From Coix lacryma-jobi var. lacryma-jobi (taxonomy: Eukaryota; Streptophyta; Magnoliopsida; Poales; Poaceae), in assembly GCA_009763385.1 (NCBI GenBank), contig CM019823.1:175163825-175227824 (forward strand): a stretch of DNA of 64,000 nt. The letters run 5' to 3'. The position numbers and the translations under genes are program-made. The notes under the pieces are model-generated. The model saw only the letters and a program-made list of their open reading frames with translations, did no database searches and had not been told where the DNA came from. Positions within the stretch are counted from its first letter, which is position 1, and every line of letters starts with the position of its first letter. Below are positions 10,512-21,307 of this stretch, one piece after another.

Positions 10512-11579
10512 GTTCTCATTGCATTCACCAAATGAGTGCCTCTCACATCATCTAAGTTCTCATTTTCATCTTGAGATCCATTTGTTTCATCAAATTCTAC
10601 ATCATGAACTTCTTCAAGTGTTCCACTATCCAAGTTCCATACTCTATATGTTTTGCTTGTAGTTGAATATCCAAGTAGGAACCCTTCATCACATTTCTTG
10701 TCAAACTTGCTCAATCTTGTGCCCTTCTTCAATATATAGCACTTGCAACCAAATACTCTAAAGTATGCAATATTGGGCTTTCTTCTATTCAATAGCTCAT
10801 ATGGTGTCATTTCCAACATAGGATGGCAATATAGTCGGTTGCTAGAGTAGCAAGCCGTGTTGATAGCTTCGGCCCAAAAGGATTGACTCACATTGTATTC
10901 ACTAAGCATGGATCTTGCCATATCAATCAAGGTTCTATTCTTTCTTTCAACTATCCCATTTGATTGAGGAGTGTACTTTGCCGAGAATTGATGCCTAATG
11001 CCAAAATCATCACATAGCTCTTCAATTCTTGTGTTCTTGAACTCACTCCCATTGTCACTTCTCACTTTCTTGATAGTTGTCTCAAACTCATTTTGACTTC
11101 TCTTGACAAAAGATTTGAATGTAGCAAATGTTTCACTTTTGTCACCAAGAAAGAATACCCATGTGTATAGTGAAGTCATCCACAATCACATAACCATATT
11201 TATTGCCACCAATGCTAGTGTATGTAGTTGGCCTAAATAAATCCATATGCAATAGCTCAAATGCTTTAGTAGTGCTCATTTCACTTTTCATAGGGTGAGT
11301 ATTTCCAACTTGTTTGCCGGCTTGACAAGAGCTACAAAGTTTATCCTTCTCAAACACAACATCTCTCAAGCCCTTAACTAAGTCATATTTGATCAATCTA
11401 TTTAGTTGCTTCATCCCAACATGACCAAGCCTTCTATGCCATAGCCAACCCATACTAGACTTAGTGATCAAGCATGTTGTCAATTGAGTTTCCTTTGCAT
11501 CAAAATCAACTAAGTATAGGTTTCCATATCTAAATCCTTTGAATGCTAGGTTGGTTCCATCATTACTAGTGATCATCAC
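10487..11579 (-). pseudogene. Element C GAG-pre-integrase and integrase
   Basis: Two overlapping frames (11142-11579 and 10487-11185) give a copia integrase. WLWHRRLGHVGMKQL and CSSCQAGKQ form the HHCC finger. LLHMDLF carries the first catalytic Asp, KVRSDNGSEFKN the second and NGIVERKNRTL the Glu. The C-terminal YFRVFGCKCYILKK, DEGFLLGYS and YRVWNLDSG are typical. The shift near 11160 falls between the first Asp and the second, so the domain is split. Family assignment is secure; activity is not possible in this copy. Confidence 0.92.
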
Positions 11580-11887
11580 ATTATCAACACCAAAGTTGCA
11601 ATTGAACCAAGATCACATATTTGAGCTACCGATGGCAAGTTGAAGTTCAAGCTCTCTACTAGCAAGACATTTGAGATGCTCAAGTCATTGGATATTGCAA
11701 TCTTACCAAGTCCCTTGACCTTGCCTTCACTATTGTCCCCAAATGTGATGCTATCCACTTTGAAGTCTTCTTCATTTGTGTTGATTGAGTTGAACATTCT
11801 AGAATCCCCGGTCATATGTTGAGTACACCCACTATCAAGCACCCAATGCTTCCTCCGGCTTTGTAATTGACCTACAAGAAGATTCAA
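11576..11887 (-). pseudogene. Element C aspartic protease
   Basis: HWVLDSGCTQHMTGD is the copia protease active site (DSG). It is followed by VDSITFGDNSEGKVKGLGKIAI and VLLVESLNFNLPSVAQICD, which match the usual flap and C-terminal pattern. The domain is about 100 residues. It overlaps the pre-integrase frame by a few bases, implying a frameshift at about 11578. Confidence 0.9.
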
Positions 11888-12720
11888 TGTTTAGGTACCC
11901 AAATCTTGTTGGGTCCTCCAAGGTTAGTGACTAAGCTCTTTGGTACCCAAATGGCTTTCTTCTTTGAGCCCTCCTTAGGTGTACCAACAAACTTAGCTCT
12001 TACACTATTAACACCCTTGTAAAGCACATAACAAGAATCAAACTTAATTGATTTACCAAGGTTGGTTGGTTTGTTCTTGTTTAGGTTCTTTTTATAGCAA
12101 TTATGCTCGGTATGCCCGGATTGCTTGCAATTTATGCAATAGCGTCCATTGCCCTTCACAAAACTAGTCTTGTGAGGAGCAAAGGCCGCCTTGCCCTTCT
12201 TGGGGGTATAGCCAATCCCTTCTTTCTCATGGGAAAATCTTTGGCCACCAAGCACTTAAGCAAGCGGGCATCTCCACCATAGGCTTTGCCTAAGGCACAA
12301 GTGAGCTTATTCACCTCTTTCTTTAAGGTTTCATTTTCCACTATTAATGATGCATCACAAGTAAAACCATCTTTTATGTTTGAGTTAGATGCATCGGTGG
12401 AGCATGAACTAGATGAAGCATGGAGGAGGTGCAATGACAATAGGTGTGTAAAATGTTTCATTGATTAAGTCACATGTTATACCTATGTCACATGTTTGAG
12501 CAATGTCCTCAATCTTGGTTTGAGTGAGGAGAGAGGAGTGGGCTTCTTCAAGCCTAGTGTGAGCTTTATCAAGCTTCTCATGGGCTACCTCTAGCCTCTC
12601 ATGAGTTAGCTTGAGCTCATCAAGAGATTGCTCAAGAAGGCTAACCTTCATGCGCAATTCCTTGCACTCCTTCCTTTTCTTCTCAAAGCAAACATGAGCT
12701 TGCTCAAACATGTCCATAAG
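11884..12720 (-). pseudogene. Element C gag C-terminal region: coiled coil and second zinc knuckle
   Basis: The frame at 12409-12717 encodes a charged helical stretch (LEQSLDELKLTHERLEVAHEKL and repeats of this theme) that should form a coiled coil. The frame at 11884-12255 has a CCHC knuckle, CINCKQSGHTEHNC, followed by a linker ending IWVPKH before the protease. Long gag proteins with a coiled coil occur in SIRE/Maximus elements. The segment is cut from the gag N-terminal half by solo LTR F; ATAAG is present on both sides of F. Frame breaks lie near 12410 and 12200. Confidence 0.8.
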
Positions 12721-15700
12721 TGTAACGTAACGGCCCTAATCCCATGGCCCACTGATCACCGTCAACCGCTGACAGTCGATCCGTACAGCCAAGAGAGACC
12801 GGTTCCTTCTCTGGGCTACATCAGTGCCCGATGTCCGCAGGATCATCTCACAATTCAGTTACAATCTTTTGAACATTTTGACAATAACATCGGAGTAAAT
12901 AGCGGAAGACTTAGATAACAATAGTTTTACAAACCAGGGTTCAACATAAAATTAAAGTGAAATTATTACAGACCATAGTTCAAATAGATAGAGATGGCAG
13001 AGTAGCATAAGACAACAACTGATGGGTAAAGATACTTCACCCAGCCCGAGGGTGAATAATCACTCATCGGCCTCATCGGCCTCTTCCTGAACAACAGTCA
13101 CACAGGGGTCCAAGGCATACTGAGGAATCTGCCATACCTGCAACATGGGTATAAAACCCTGAGTACAAAGGTACTCAACAAGACTTACCCGACTAAAGAA
13201 AAAGGGAGAAGACTCAGGAATGAGAGGCTTAGGGTAGTCAAGGTAAGGCTTAAGCAAGATCAAGTATTTTGCAGAAAAGCATTTTTGTAAACCTTATTTA
13301 TTTTGAAAGATTCAGTATTCCTCAATTCTTCATCATTCATGATTCATTTTACATTTCAAAACATTCCTAGTTGAGAACCACTCTCCGTTGACAGTCAGTG
13401 GACCAAGTCTCCATAACCGAGGAGCAACGTTAATCCGGATAAATAATACTCAGCTGAGGATCCCTATCCACACTGCATATGTAGCACCCAAGCTTGCATA
13501 TGCCAACTCGTCTACCACGATTCCTCCAAGATTGGGCCCGGTCCTACGCCACCCGGAAGTACAGTACACCACTCCAATTTTCCGCCAGCGACAAGTACCT
13601 CGGGACTCTAACCCAAGAGTACAGGTCCTGACACGTGGGTACATGCTACTTCCGCCATCTCTCCACTCCCAGTGTGCGGTTGTCGGTCCAATAATGGATT
13701 TCTCGGAGCCAGAGCTTTCCGTAGTATGTGAATAGTTACAAGTCTTGACCAGCAGGCCCCCATACGGATGGTCCCTACATTTTTCCGCCAGCGACAAGCA
13801 CCTCGGGACTCTAACCCAAGAGTACAGGTCCTGTCGGTTTTCAACCCTGTCCCGGTCGGTGTCAACTGTTGAGTCCCGGACTACAACATAACGGCACCGT
13901 ACGCAAGGACAACCTCTCACGACCATGACCACATGCTAGCTAGGCAAGCAGTCATCGAACGGGAAGTAAAACCAAATTCCCATAAAATTTTCTTTCGGTG
14001 ATCACACTTTTGAAATTGGCATTTTTATTGCAAAGTCTAATTCAATAAGCATTGCTAAGCATTTTTCAAATACTTTTTGAAAAGCAGGCTTCGGGTGTAT
14101 CAGTGGTCAAGGTGGATAGTGCATTAATTAGGATAGCACACAACTCCTATAAACCTAATGCAATAATTTAACTCAAAAGCATTTAAGGAAATCATTTTAT
14201 AAAATTCAGGAAAGGGTTAAATGCACCGGGGCTTGCCTTGGATGGCAAAAAGAGCAGACTCGGGGTTGGTGGTGTAGGTGCCGGAGCTCGGGGTTGCCTC
14301 GGGGACAGATCCTTCGGTGGCTACCTCGACTTCAGGTCCTTCTTCGTCAACTATACGGATGCAATGATGAATGCTCATGAGAATGATGATATGAACTTAT
14401 GGTGCAAGACAATTCCACTGATTCTAGATTACTCTTAAACAAGGCATAGTCGAAATCTAGGTTGAGCATAAAAGGTAACCATTTCTTCCTTAAGCAATAT
14501 TGATTAAACTAGCCCTTATTATAATTATCCTAAGCATCAACCAAACATAGCATCACAAACATCATAGACCAAAGGGTAGGGGTCTATGAACATCAATCAA
14601 TCCAAAGATCACATCATCAAACACTTATTACCAACCCTAATCACTTTTTCCTATTTTCCTAAATTAATTAAAAAGGTCATTTTATGAAGTTGCTCCAAAA
14701 ATTACCAAATTAATCACAGAAGTTCATTATGGTGTAAATAGATGGCAAAACAAATTTCATAATTTTTGGAGGTCATTAAGGTGTTCAAATAATTCTAGAC
14801 ATTTAATTAACAAAAGGCACTATTCAAGAATTAAAATAAATGCTCAAAAATCAACTTGTTCCAAAAGACTTCAAAATTTTACCAGAGACTTGCCATGGCA
14901 TAACTAGCACATAAAAATTTATCTCCAGAATTTTGGAGTTAAAGATCACTCTCCAAAAATACCAAAACCTTCATTTTTCAATTAAAAGGGGAATTTTACA
15001 TTTTCAAATTTTTGCACAAAACTCAAGTTTGATATTTTTATAAAATACTCCAGAGCATAAAGAGTCTACCACAAAATTTCAGAATTTTGGATGCACACAG
15101 AAAATCATACAAAAAAGAGAAAACAGAACACTATTCACATCTCTCAGAAAAAGAGAAGAGCACTGTGCTCCTTCTAGGCCGGGCTCGGCGAATCGCGGGG
15201 CTCGGGCGAATCGCGCGGGGCTCGGTCGAGACGGGCTCGGTCGAGACGGAAGCGACAGCCTCGTCCGAGGCCTGGCCCGGAGGCTCGGGCGAGACGGAGA
15301 AGTAAGCCTCCGTCCGAGGCCTGACTCGGGCGAAGCGGAGAGCATGCGTCGCCGAGGCTTGGGCTCGGGCGAAGCGGAGGGCATGCGTTCGCCGAGGCTT
15401 GGGCTCGGGCGAAGCAGAGTGGAAGCAGAGACCGGAGGCTCGGATGCTTACCACGGGTCGGAGGCAGGGCTCGAGGGTGAGGCTCGACTCGTTCTCGAGG
15501 GTGAGGCTCGGCACGTTCTCGAGGGAGAAGACGACCGCGGCGGCGCTCTGCTCGCCGGCGGTGACCCGAGCGCGGCGGCGCGTTTGCGCCGGCCAAACTG
15601 GGCACTCCGCGGCAGAGCTGAGGGCACGAGAGTGATCAGAGGGCTCACCCGCGTCGATCAAGGAACTCGGCGAGGTGAGGGATGAACGGAGGTGGACGAA

Positions 15701-17231
15701 CGGCGATGACCGGCGGACGGCGAGCGGCGGCGATCGGGCGCAGTGGCGACCCCTGGGCATCAAACAGAGCCGCAAAGGCCAGGTTAGAGCCGCACGGAGA
15801 CAGGGAAGCGAATGCGAGGGTCGGAGGGGATGATCAAGGCCGGAGACGGCGAATTCCACGAACCCGAGTTCACCGTGGTTCCGTCGGAGATTGGAAGATG
15901 GGGTTACGCCGGGCAAACGGAGGCGGGGAAGGTGAAATTGAAGGGTGGGAAAGCTTCACGAGCTCACGGCGGAGCTTTCGGGCTAGATGGTGGAACGGCG
16001 GAGTGTCTGGAGTGTGCTGGCCACGGTGGCGGAGGTGAGTGAGGAGCTCGGGGCTCCGGCGGCTTATATAGCCGCGGCTATGGGACGGTAGAGAGCTCGG
16101 GGTTACGCGGGTAAGGTTTGCGGGGGCGTGCGCACTCGATTGCGCTCTGCGGATAAGCTGGCGTGCAGCCGGGGCTCGGGCGCAAGCTCGGCCGGCAATG
16201 GCCCACGCGGCGGCGGCGCGCTGGACACTGTAGGGGCCGAGAGCGAGGGTCAGCGCTCGCGTGCGGGCGCGGAGGGAACAGGGAGACAGCGGCGGCAGGT
16301 TGGTGGCGCGTGGGGAGCAGCCAGGCACGCGGCACACGCAGCGCCGGAGGCTCGGCCACGGCCGGGGCCCCTCTGCACTGCGCCGGCTAGAGGTAGGGGA
16401 CGAACAGTGCTAGGCCTTAGGGGTTGACTTTTGGCTGGTTTCTGTATTTTGCAAATTACTCTCAAAATTTGAACTGTGCGATAAAACTCAAAACACCAAA
16501 GTTGTTCAGAAAAATGAGATCTACAACTTTGTCAATATGAACATTTTCAAATTCCAAATAGTTTTTGAACTATAATCAAAAACAGAAAAGGGAATATTTT
16601 CAAAATTGATTCAAATCAAAATTACTTTGGATTTCAAACTGAAACTTGAAAATCTTTATTATGAAAGTTGTCCCATTTGTCAAAACCTACAACTTTGCTA
16701 ATATACACTTTTTCTGAAACTCAATAGTTTTTGAATAACTTTTAAAACTAAAAAGGGACAAAAACTGGAATTTGAATGAATTTGAAATTACTGCAAATTT
16801 TATATAGAAACTTTGAAATTTGTAAATACCAAAGTTGTTCCTCTTGATCAGATTCACAACTTTGCTTTTTGAACCAACTCAAAATTTTGAATTTTGAAAA
16901 AGTTATCAAAAAGGGAATAAATCCAGGATTTGGGATTTTAGGGTTTTGCAAAAGGAAAAACAAATCAAATCTGATTTTTGAACTTTGATCAAAGCAACAA
17001 ACATCAGGGCACTAAATTTGAACAAGAATTACATAGGACTAGGCACAGAGGTGAAATTACCATTTTGCCCCTATAGGAAGAAGTGGGCTAACAAGGGTTT
17101 TTGCAATAGAGGTACATCACAAAAATGATACACTAAGCAAATGCATAACATGAAATCATGATCAAGATGATTAATGATGCTAATGATGATATGTCAAGTT
17201 AATTACATGCTTAAACACCAGAGGTGTTACA
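12721..17231 (-). mobile_element. Solo LTR F (4.5 kb, gypsy-type) inserted in C
   Basis: Plus-strand ends are TGTAACGTAACGG and CAGAGGTGTTACA. The 5-bp duplication ATAAG lies at 12716-12720 and 17232-17236. No internal region or second LTR is present. It shares landmarks with LTR E in the same order: hairpin CTGAGTAC...GTACTCA followed by AGACTTACCCG near 13160-13193, then CACAACTCCTAT and CCTAATGCAA near 14140-14165, then CCGGGGCTTGCC near 14226, then a GC-rich segment (15170-16430) and A/T-rich ends. Long GC-rich frames on both strands at 15079-16465 are compositional and not genes. Most likely produced by LTR-LTR recombination. Confidence 0.9.
13580..13836. repeat. Direct repeat of about 52 bp in solo LTR F
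   Basis: A segment beginning TTTCCGCCAGCGACAAG and ending AGAGTACAGGTCCTG occurs at about 13580-13631 and again at about 13786-13835 with one or two differences (CAAGTACC against CAAGCACC). It is an internal duplication of the LTR. Confidence 0.85.
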
Positions 17232-18449
17232 ATAAGTTCTTCATTAGTGTATTCATTTTCATTATCATCATCATCATCATCATCACTCTCATCATAGGAG
17301 GTACCTTGGATGGCCTTGCCATCAAGCATGTAGATGGAGTGTCAAAGATAGAAGGCTTTTGTTGATAGCAATACTTGCAAGTGCCTTCTTCTTCATCTTG
17401 TTGTGCTCTTCATCATCACTATCGGATGATGCATCACTATCCCATGTCACAACATAGGATCCACCTTTCTTTTCTTGGTGAAAGAGAGCTCTTCTCCTTC
17501 TTTCCTTCTTGTCCTTCTTCTTCTTTGCTTCATCATCATTGTCACTATTTTGAGGACAATCGGCTATCATGTGATCTTCACTCTTGCACTTATAGCATCT
17601 TCTCACATAGCCCTTGTTCTTGTTGTTGTCCCTTCTCTTTCTTGCACCATAGCCTTTCTTCTTCATGAATCTTCCAAACTTCCTTACTAGAAGTGCCATG
17701 GCCTCATCATCATCACTAGAATCTTCATCTTCACTATCACTTGATTCTAGCTTTGCCTTGCCCTTGCTCTTGCTCTTGGACGAAGTAGTGGCTTTGAATG
17801 CCAAGCTCTTCTTCTTCTCCTCTTCCTTCACCTCCTCATCATCACCACCATCATTGTATTGATCTTCGGTCATTACATCACCAAGGACTTCATTTGGTGT
17901 CACATTTTGCAATCCTCCTCTCATGATGATGGTCCTCAATGTCTTGAATCGCTTGGGCAAGCAACTCAAGAACCGTGGGTGAAGTCTTCATCCTTCACTT
18001 TCTCTCCAAACCCTTGAGATCATTTATGATGCATTGGAGCCTATAGAACATCTCCGGGATTGTTTCATCCTCTTTCATCTTGAAGCTTGTGAGCTTATCT
18101 TTGAGCATGTACAATTTGGCACTTTTTACCATTGAAGTGCCCTCATATGTTTCTTCTAGTCTTGCCCATACTTCATTTGCCTTCTCAAGATCTTTGATTT
18201 GCTCAAACATTTTGGGATCAATGCCATTGTATATAGTGTTGAGCGCCATTGTGTTGCATTGCTTGCTTTCACGCTCTCTAGGGGTGGGTCTTCTTCATTG
18301 ACAATAACATAACCATCTTGTGTGACCTCCCACACCCTATCATTGATGGAGCCAAGGTACATCTTCATCTTTCTCTTCCAATAATCAAAAGATGACCCAT
18401 CAAAGTACGGTGGTTTGCCCCCAACATGGTTGAACACAATTTGAGCCAT
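17232..18449 (-). pseudogene. Element C gag N-terminal region with CCHC knuckle
   Basis: Reading begins MAQIVFNHVGGKPPYFDGSS at 18449, with the copia gag (UBN2-like) pattern YWKRKMKMYLGS and VWEVTQDGY. It continues at 18249 (VWARLEETYEGT, LYMLKDKLTSFKMKEDETIPEM). The frame at 17322-17969 starts in the CLPKRFKTLRTIIMRGG segment, runs through acidic and Lys-rich parts and carries CYKCKSEDHMIADC, a CCHC knuckle. Gag forms the particle and binds element RNA. Frameshifts lie near 18200 and 17980. A run of Asp codons near 17262-17290 appears as a CAT simple repeat. Solo LTR F starts at 17231. Confidence 0.85.
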
Positions 18450-18492
18450 ATTTGCACCGTAGGTTGTTAAGCCTTTGAATCAAACGGTGTTT

Positions 18493-18504
18493 GGCTCGAT
18501 ACCA
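18493..18504 (-). other. Primer-binding site of element C
   Basis: On the minus strand TGGTATCGAGCC follows the LTR end by two bases. It closely matches the initiator-Met tRNA complement TGGTATCAGAGCC used by copia elements, and it sets the element's direction as minus. Confidence 0.85.
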
Positions 18505-18506
18505 CT

Positions 18507-20314
18507 TGAAAGGTCCTAATTGGCTAGAGGGGGGGTGAATAGCCTAATTTAAAATTCTACAAAGCACTCGAGCAATTTGTTAGACAATAACAAAGCGATA
18601 AATGCGGTTGCTCTAGCTCTATGTCAAATGCAAGCCACCTATTTGCAAGTCTAGTTTAATTATGATCTCTAGGGCACACAAGGACTAAGTCACTACTTTA
18701 CTAAACTAGTGAGCTACACAAGAGAGCTAGCAAAACTAAAACTAGCTACACTAGCAAAGCTACTACTATTATTAACAAGGAAACAAGTTACTCTATAACA
18801 AGTATGAACAAAGGAATACAAGAGAGTGGTAGTGTGATTTTACCGAACCGAGCAAGTGAAGGTAATTGATATCACAATGGAATGCCAATCACCAAGGGAC
18901 ACAATTGAACACGAGATTTATCCCCGAGGTTCACGTGCTTGCCGGCACGCTACGTCCTCGTTGTGTCGACCAAGGCTTCGTGGTTCGGTGGCTAATCGGT
19001 ATCACACCGAGCTCTCCACAAGAGCGCCACAAGAACCTACCCCAAGCAATGGTAACTCAATGACACGCGCAATTTACTAGGAGTTACCTTTGGCTCTTCG
19101 CCGGGGGAGGTACAAGCCCCTCACAAAGTCGTTGGGATGGCCACGAACAATCACCAACTCGTGCCGATCCTCCTCCGCTGCCACCAAGCCGTCTAGGCAC
19201 CGGCAAGTGCCAAGAGTAAAAAAGAAATCTGCAGCAACAATCACCAAGATGCCTCTAGAATGCAAGATCACAATGCAAGCTCTTGGTTTCACTCGATCTC
19301 ACTTGGATTCGCACTAACAATCAAAGAGATCGGAGGGAGGGATTAGATCGCTCAAGAGGATGTTCAAGAGGTTAGAAAGTCAAGAGACCTCTCCCCAAAT
19401 GCGGCCACGACCTATATATAGAGAGGAAGAGGACGGCAGCCCGACCCCCACCTTTCTGTGCTTGGTCGGTAGTACCGACCCCTCCTGGGCGGTACTACCG
19501 GCTTAGTCAAATAGCCGTTTACTCACATCCCGCTGATTAAGGGAAGTACCGACTCTCTGGTCGGTACCTCGAGGCGATAGTAAGAGGTAATGGCGGTACT
19601 ACCGCCAAGCCAAAATCGGCCGCGAACAGAGAGCTCTGCGAAAAACAAGCTACTACCGACCTTGCGTCGGTACCACGCGGGCGGTAGTACCGAGGTTATG
19701 GCGGTACTACCGCCAGGCCAAAAACGCCCCAACACAGAGGGGCTGCACGCAGCACCTATGAGCGGTACCACCGACCACCCTGGTCGGTACCACGACCATA
19801 CACACAGAAAACTTCATTTTCTTCCCTGTGTTATCCAAAAAACTACTCCAACAACTTCTCCTTTGCAAATGTGCTAACACCACCAAGTGTACACCACCTT
19901 GTGCAAGTGTGTTAGCATTTTCAAAAATTTTTCAAAGGATTTATCGCCTCATTTTAGTTATGTCATATGCAAATGCAACTAGAGGCAACTTGATAACCGT
20001 ATACTATGAATTTCTCCTCTTGATAGTACGGCTATCTATCCTAAATACACTCACACCCTCTATGGTGTCTTGAGTGCCAAAAACAAAAGAGCCTATTGGT
20101 TATACCTTGCCTTGAGCTCTTTTATTTTCCTCTTTCTTCTTTTCTTCTAGTGAAGATATGGACCATCTTACGACCAATCACTTGATCATTGCATCACATG
20201 TCCATCATCATGCTTCACTTGAGCCATGGACCACCTTTTGCTAATCAAACACTTAATGACAAAGGTTAGTCCAATGGGTTTCATCAATTATCCAAAACCA
20301 AACTTGGGCTTTCA
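18507..20314 (-). repeat. 5' LTR of element C (1.8 kb)
   Basis: Plus-strand ends are TGAAAGGTCC and GGGCTTTCA, giving inverted tips TGAAAG/CTTTCA. The minus-strand start TGAAAGCCCAAGTTTGG is one I recall from grass SIRE-type LTRs. The middle (19470-19800) is rich in short palindromes built from GGTACTACCG and GGTACCACG. A frame starting at 20226 runs out of this LTR into the antisense gene of B; its first 30 residues are LTR sequence. Confidence 0.85.
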
Positions 20315-21307
20315 ACTTCTTCCGTGGATTGCTGCATTACTATGGTTTGACTCTAAACCATATACTCCCAATGCGGTTCTTCATATTGCAATCTTCGCCC
20401 ATCTCTGTGAGGCTTTTTTTCTGGGGATATGTCCCTCTATTACCCTTTTCCGCTACTTTTTCTGGTTTAAGTGTCAACCTAGTGACGCTAATACCGAAGT
20501 AGTCGGAGGGGCTAGTCTCCAGGTTAGATTGGAAGTAGCCAATCAATATATAACTGTTGAGTTGTCAGAGTCAGTAAAAGACTGGGCTGCTGGGTGGTTC
20601 TATATGGGTAACCCACCCCCAGCTCTTCGTCGTCATGATGGATGGCCACCACAGAAGTGTCGTGAATGGAAAGAGAAGCTCACAAGTGAAGAAGTAGGGG
20701 CTATCCAACCCCTCCTCATTATGATAGACGCTTTGATAATCAATGGGCTGACCGGATACACTGTCATTCAAGACTTTGTTGCCCGGCGCATCCACCCGCT
20801 TCAGCACCGAGCCAACTTTGGGTTCGAATACCTGGGTAAGAACGACCCGGGTCGCCACGCTGTCGAGCAATTGGCAGACTGCGAAGTCCTATAGAGAGTG
20901 AACCGGTTGCTTAAGAGCCGTGAACATCTTGCTCCAGTGATGACATCCTTCTCCGCCATTAATCCTCCTCCTCGGGTAAGTACTTAATTTGTCGTGTCGT
21001 CAAGGTTCGGAATAGATATCCTTCTGACCTGACTAGATATCCTTCTGTTTTATAGGGCCAGGGGAGAGATAACAATGATTGCCCTCTTTCCTCCGGCGAC
21101 TGAAGAAGGCGGAGGCATCATTTTGGAAGGTCCCGTCAGAAGTGAGGACCTGCCTAACAAACCGAGCTCGCCCGAAGATCTTAGGTGGCTTGACACAGAA
21201 TCAACTGACTCTGATGTCATGCTTATAGACCCGAAAGCTGAAGGTAGCCGGAAGAGGTCGCCGACTCCGCAGCAAGAGGCCGGAGGACCCGTCCCCAAGA
21301 GGGCCCG
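20315..21307 (+). pseudogene. Antisense spliced gene of element B, part 2 (core domain)
   Basis: Immediately after C the frame reads FFRGLLHYYGLTLNHIL. A one-base loss near 20369 then shifts it into NAVLHIAIFAHLCEAFFLGICPS. This is the signature of the grass putative gypsy-type transposon family. Conserved WFYMGN and GLTGYTVIQDFVARRIHPLQ follow. A GT-AG intron is likely at about 20975-21056 (GGTAAGTA donor, TTTTATAG acceptor). The next exon encodes an acidic stretch and a basic PVPKRAR that resembles a nuclear localisation signal. Element D interrupts at 21307. Seven to ten family residues seem missing at the C junction. Function unknown. Confidence 0.7.
21303..21307. repeat. Target-site duplication of D, left (GCCCG)
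   Basis: GCCCG precedes D and is repeated exactly at 28470-28474. Removing D plus one copy restores an open frame (KRAR then TGNRRACRKVLL) in the antisense gene of B. Confidence 0.95.

Larger units (their letters stand above)
9566..20314 (-). mobile_element. SIRE/Maximus-like Ty1/copia element C, chimeric and truncated, with solo LTR F inside
   Basis: Minus-strand order is the right LTR (20314-18507), a tRNA-iMet-type primer site, gag, protease, integrase, part of RT, then a short LTR-like end at 9566-9908. This copia order (integrase before RT) and the long gag with coiled coil suggest the SIRE/Maximus lineage. The two ends share only about the first 45 bp (TGAAAGGTCC...GTGAATAGCCTAATT) before diverging. 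The flanking 5-mers differ (GCGGG left, ACTTC right). RT stops before the YVDD box and RNase H is absent. This fits a recombinant between two related elements rather than a clean insertion. Confidence 0.85.

Noticed and set aside
18490..18506. tRNA genes at the TGGTATC-type sites (18493, 25017, 39736)
   Set aside because: Each is only the 12-13 nt complement of a tRNA end, next to an LTR; there is no cloverleaf.
20226..20894. 222-residue frame read as one protein
   Set aside because: Its first 30 residues are LTR of C, and the next part is the antisense gene of B in a shifted frame up to about 20369. Only the remainder is the natural frame.
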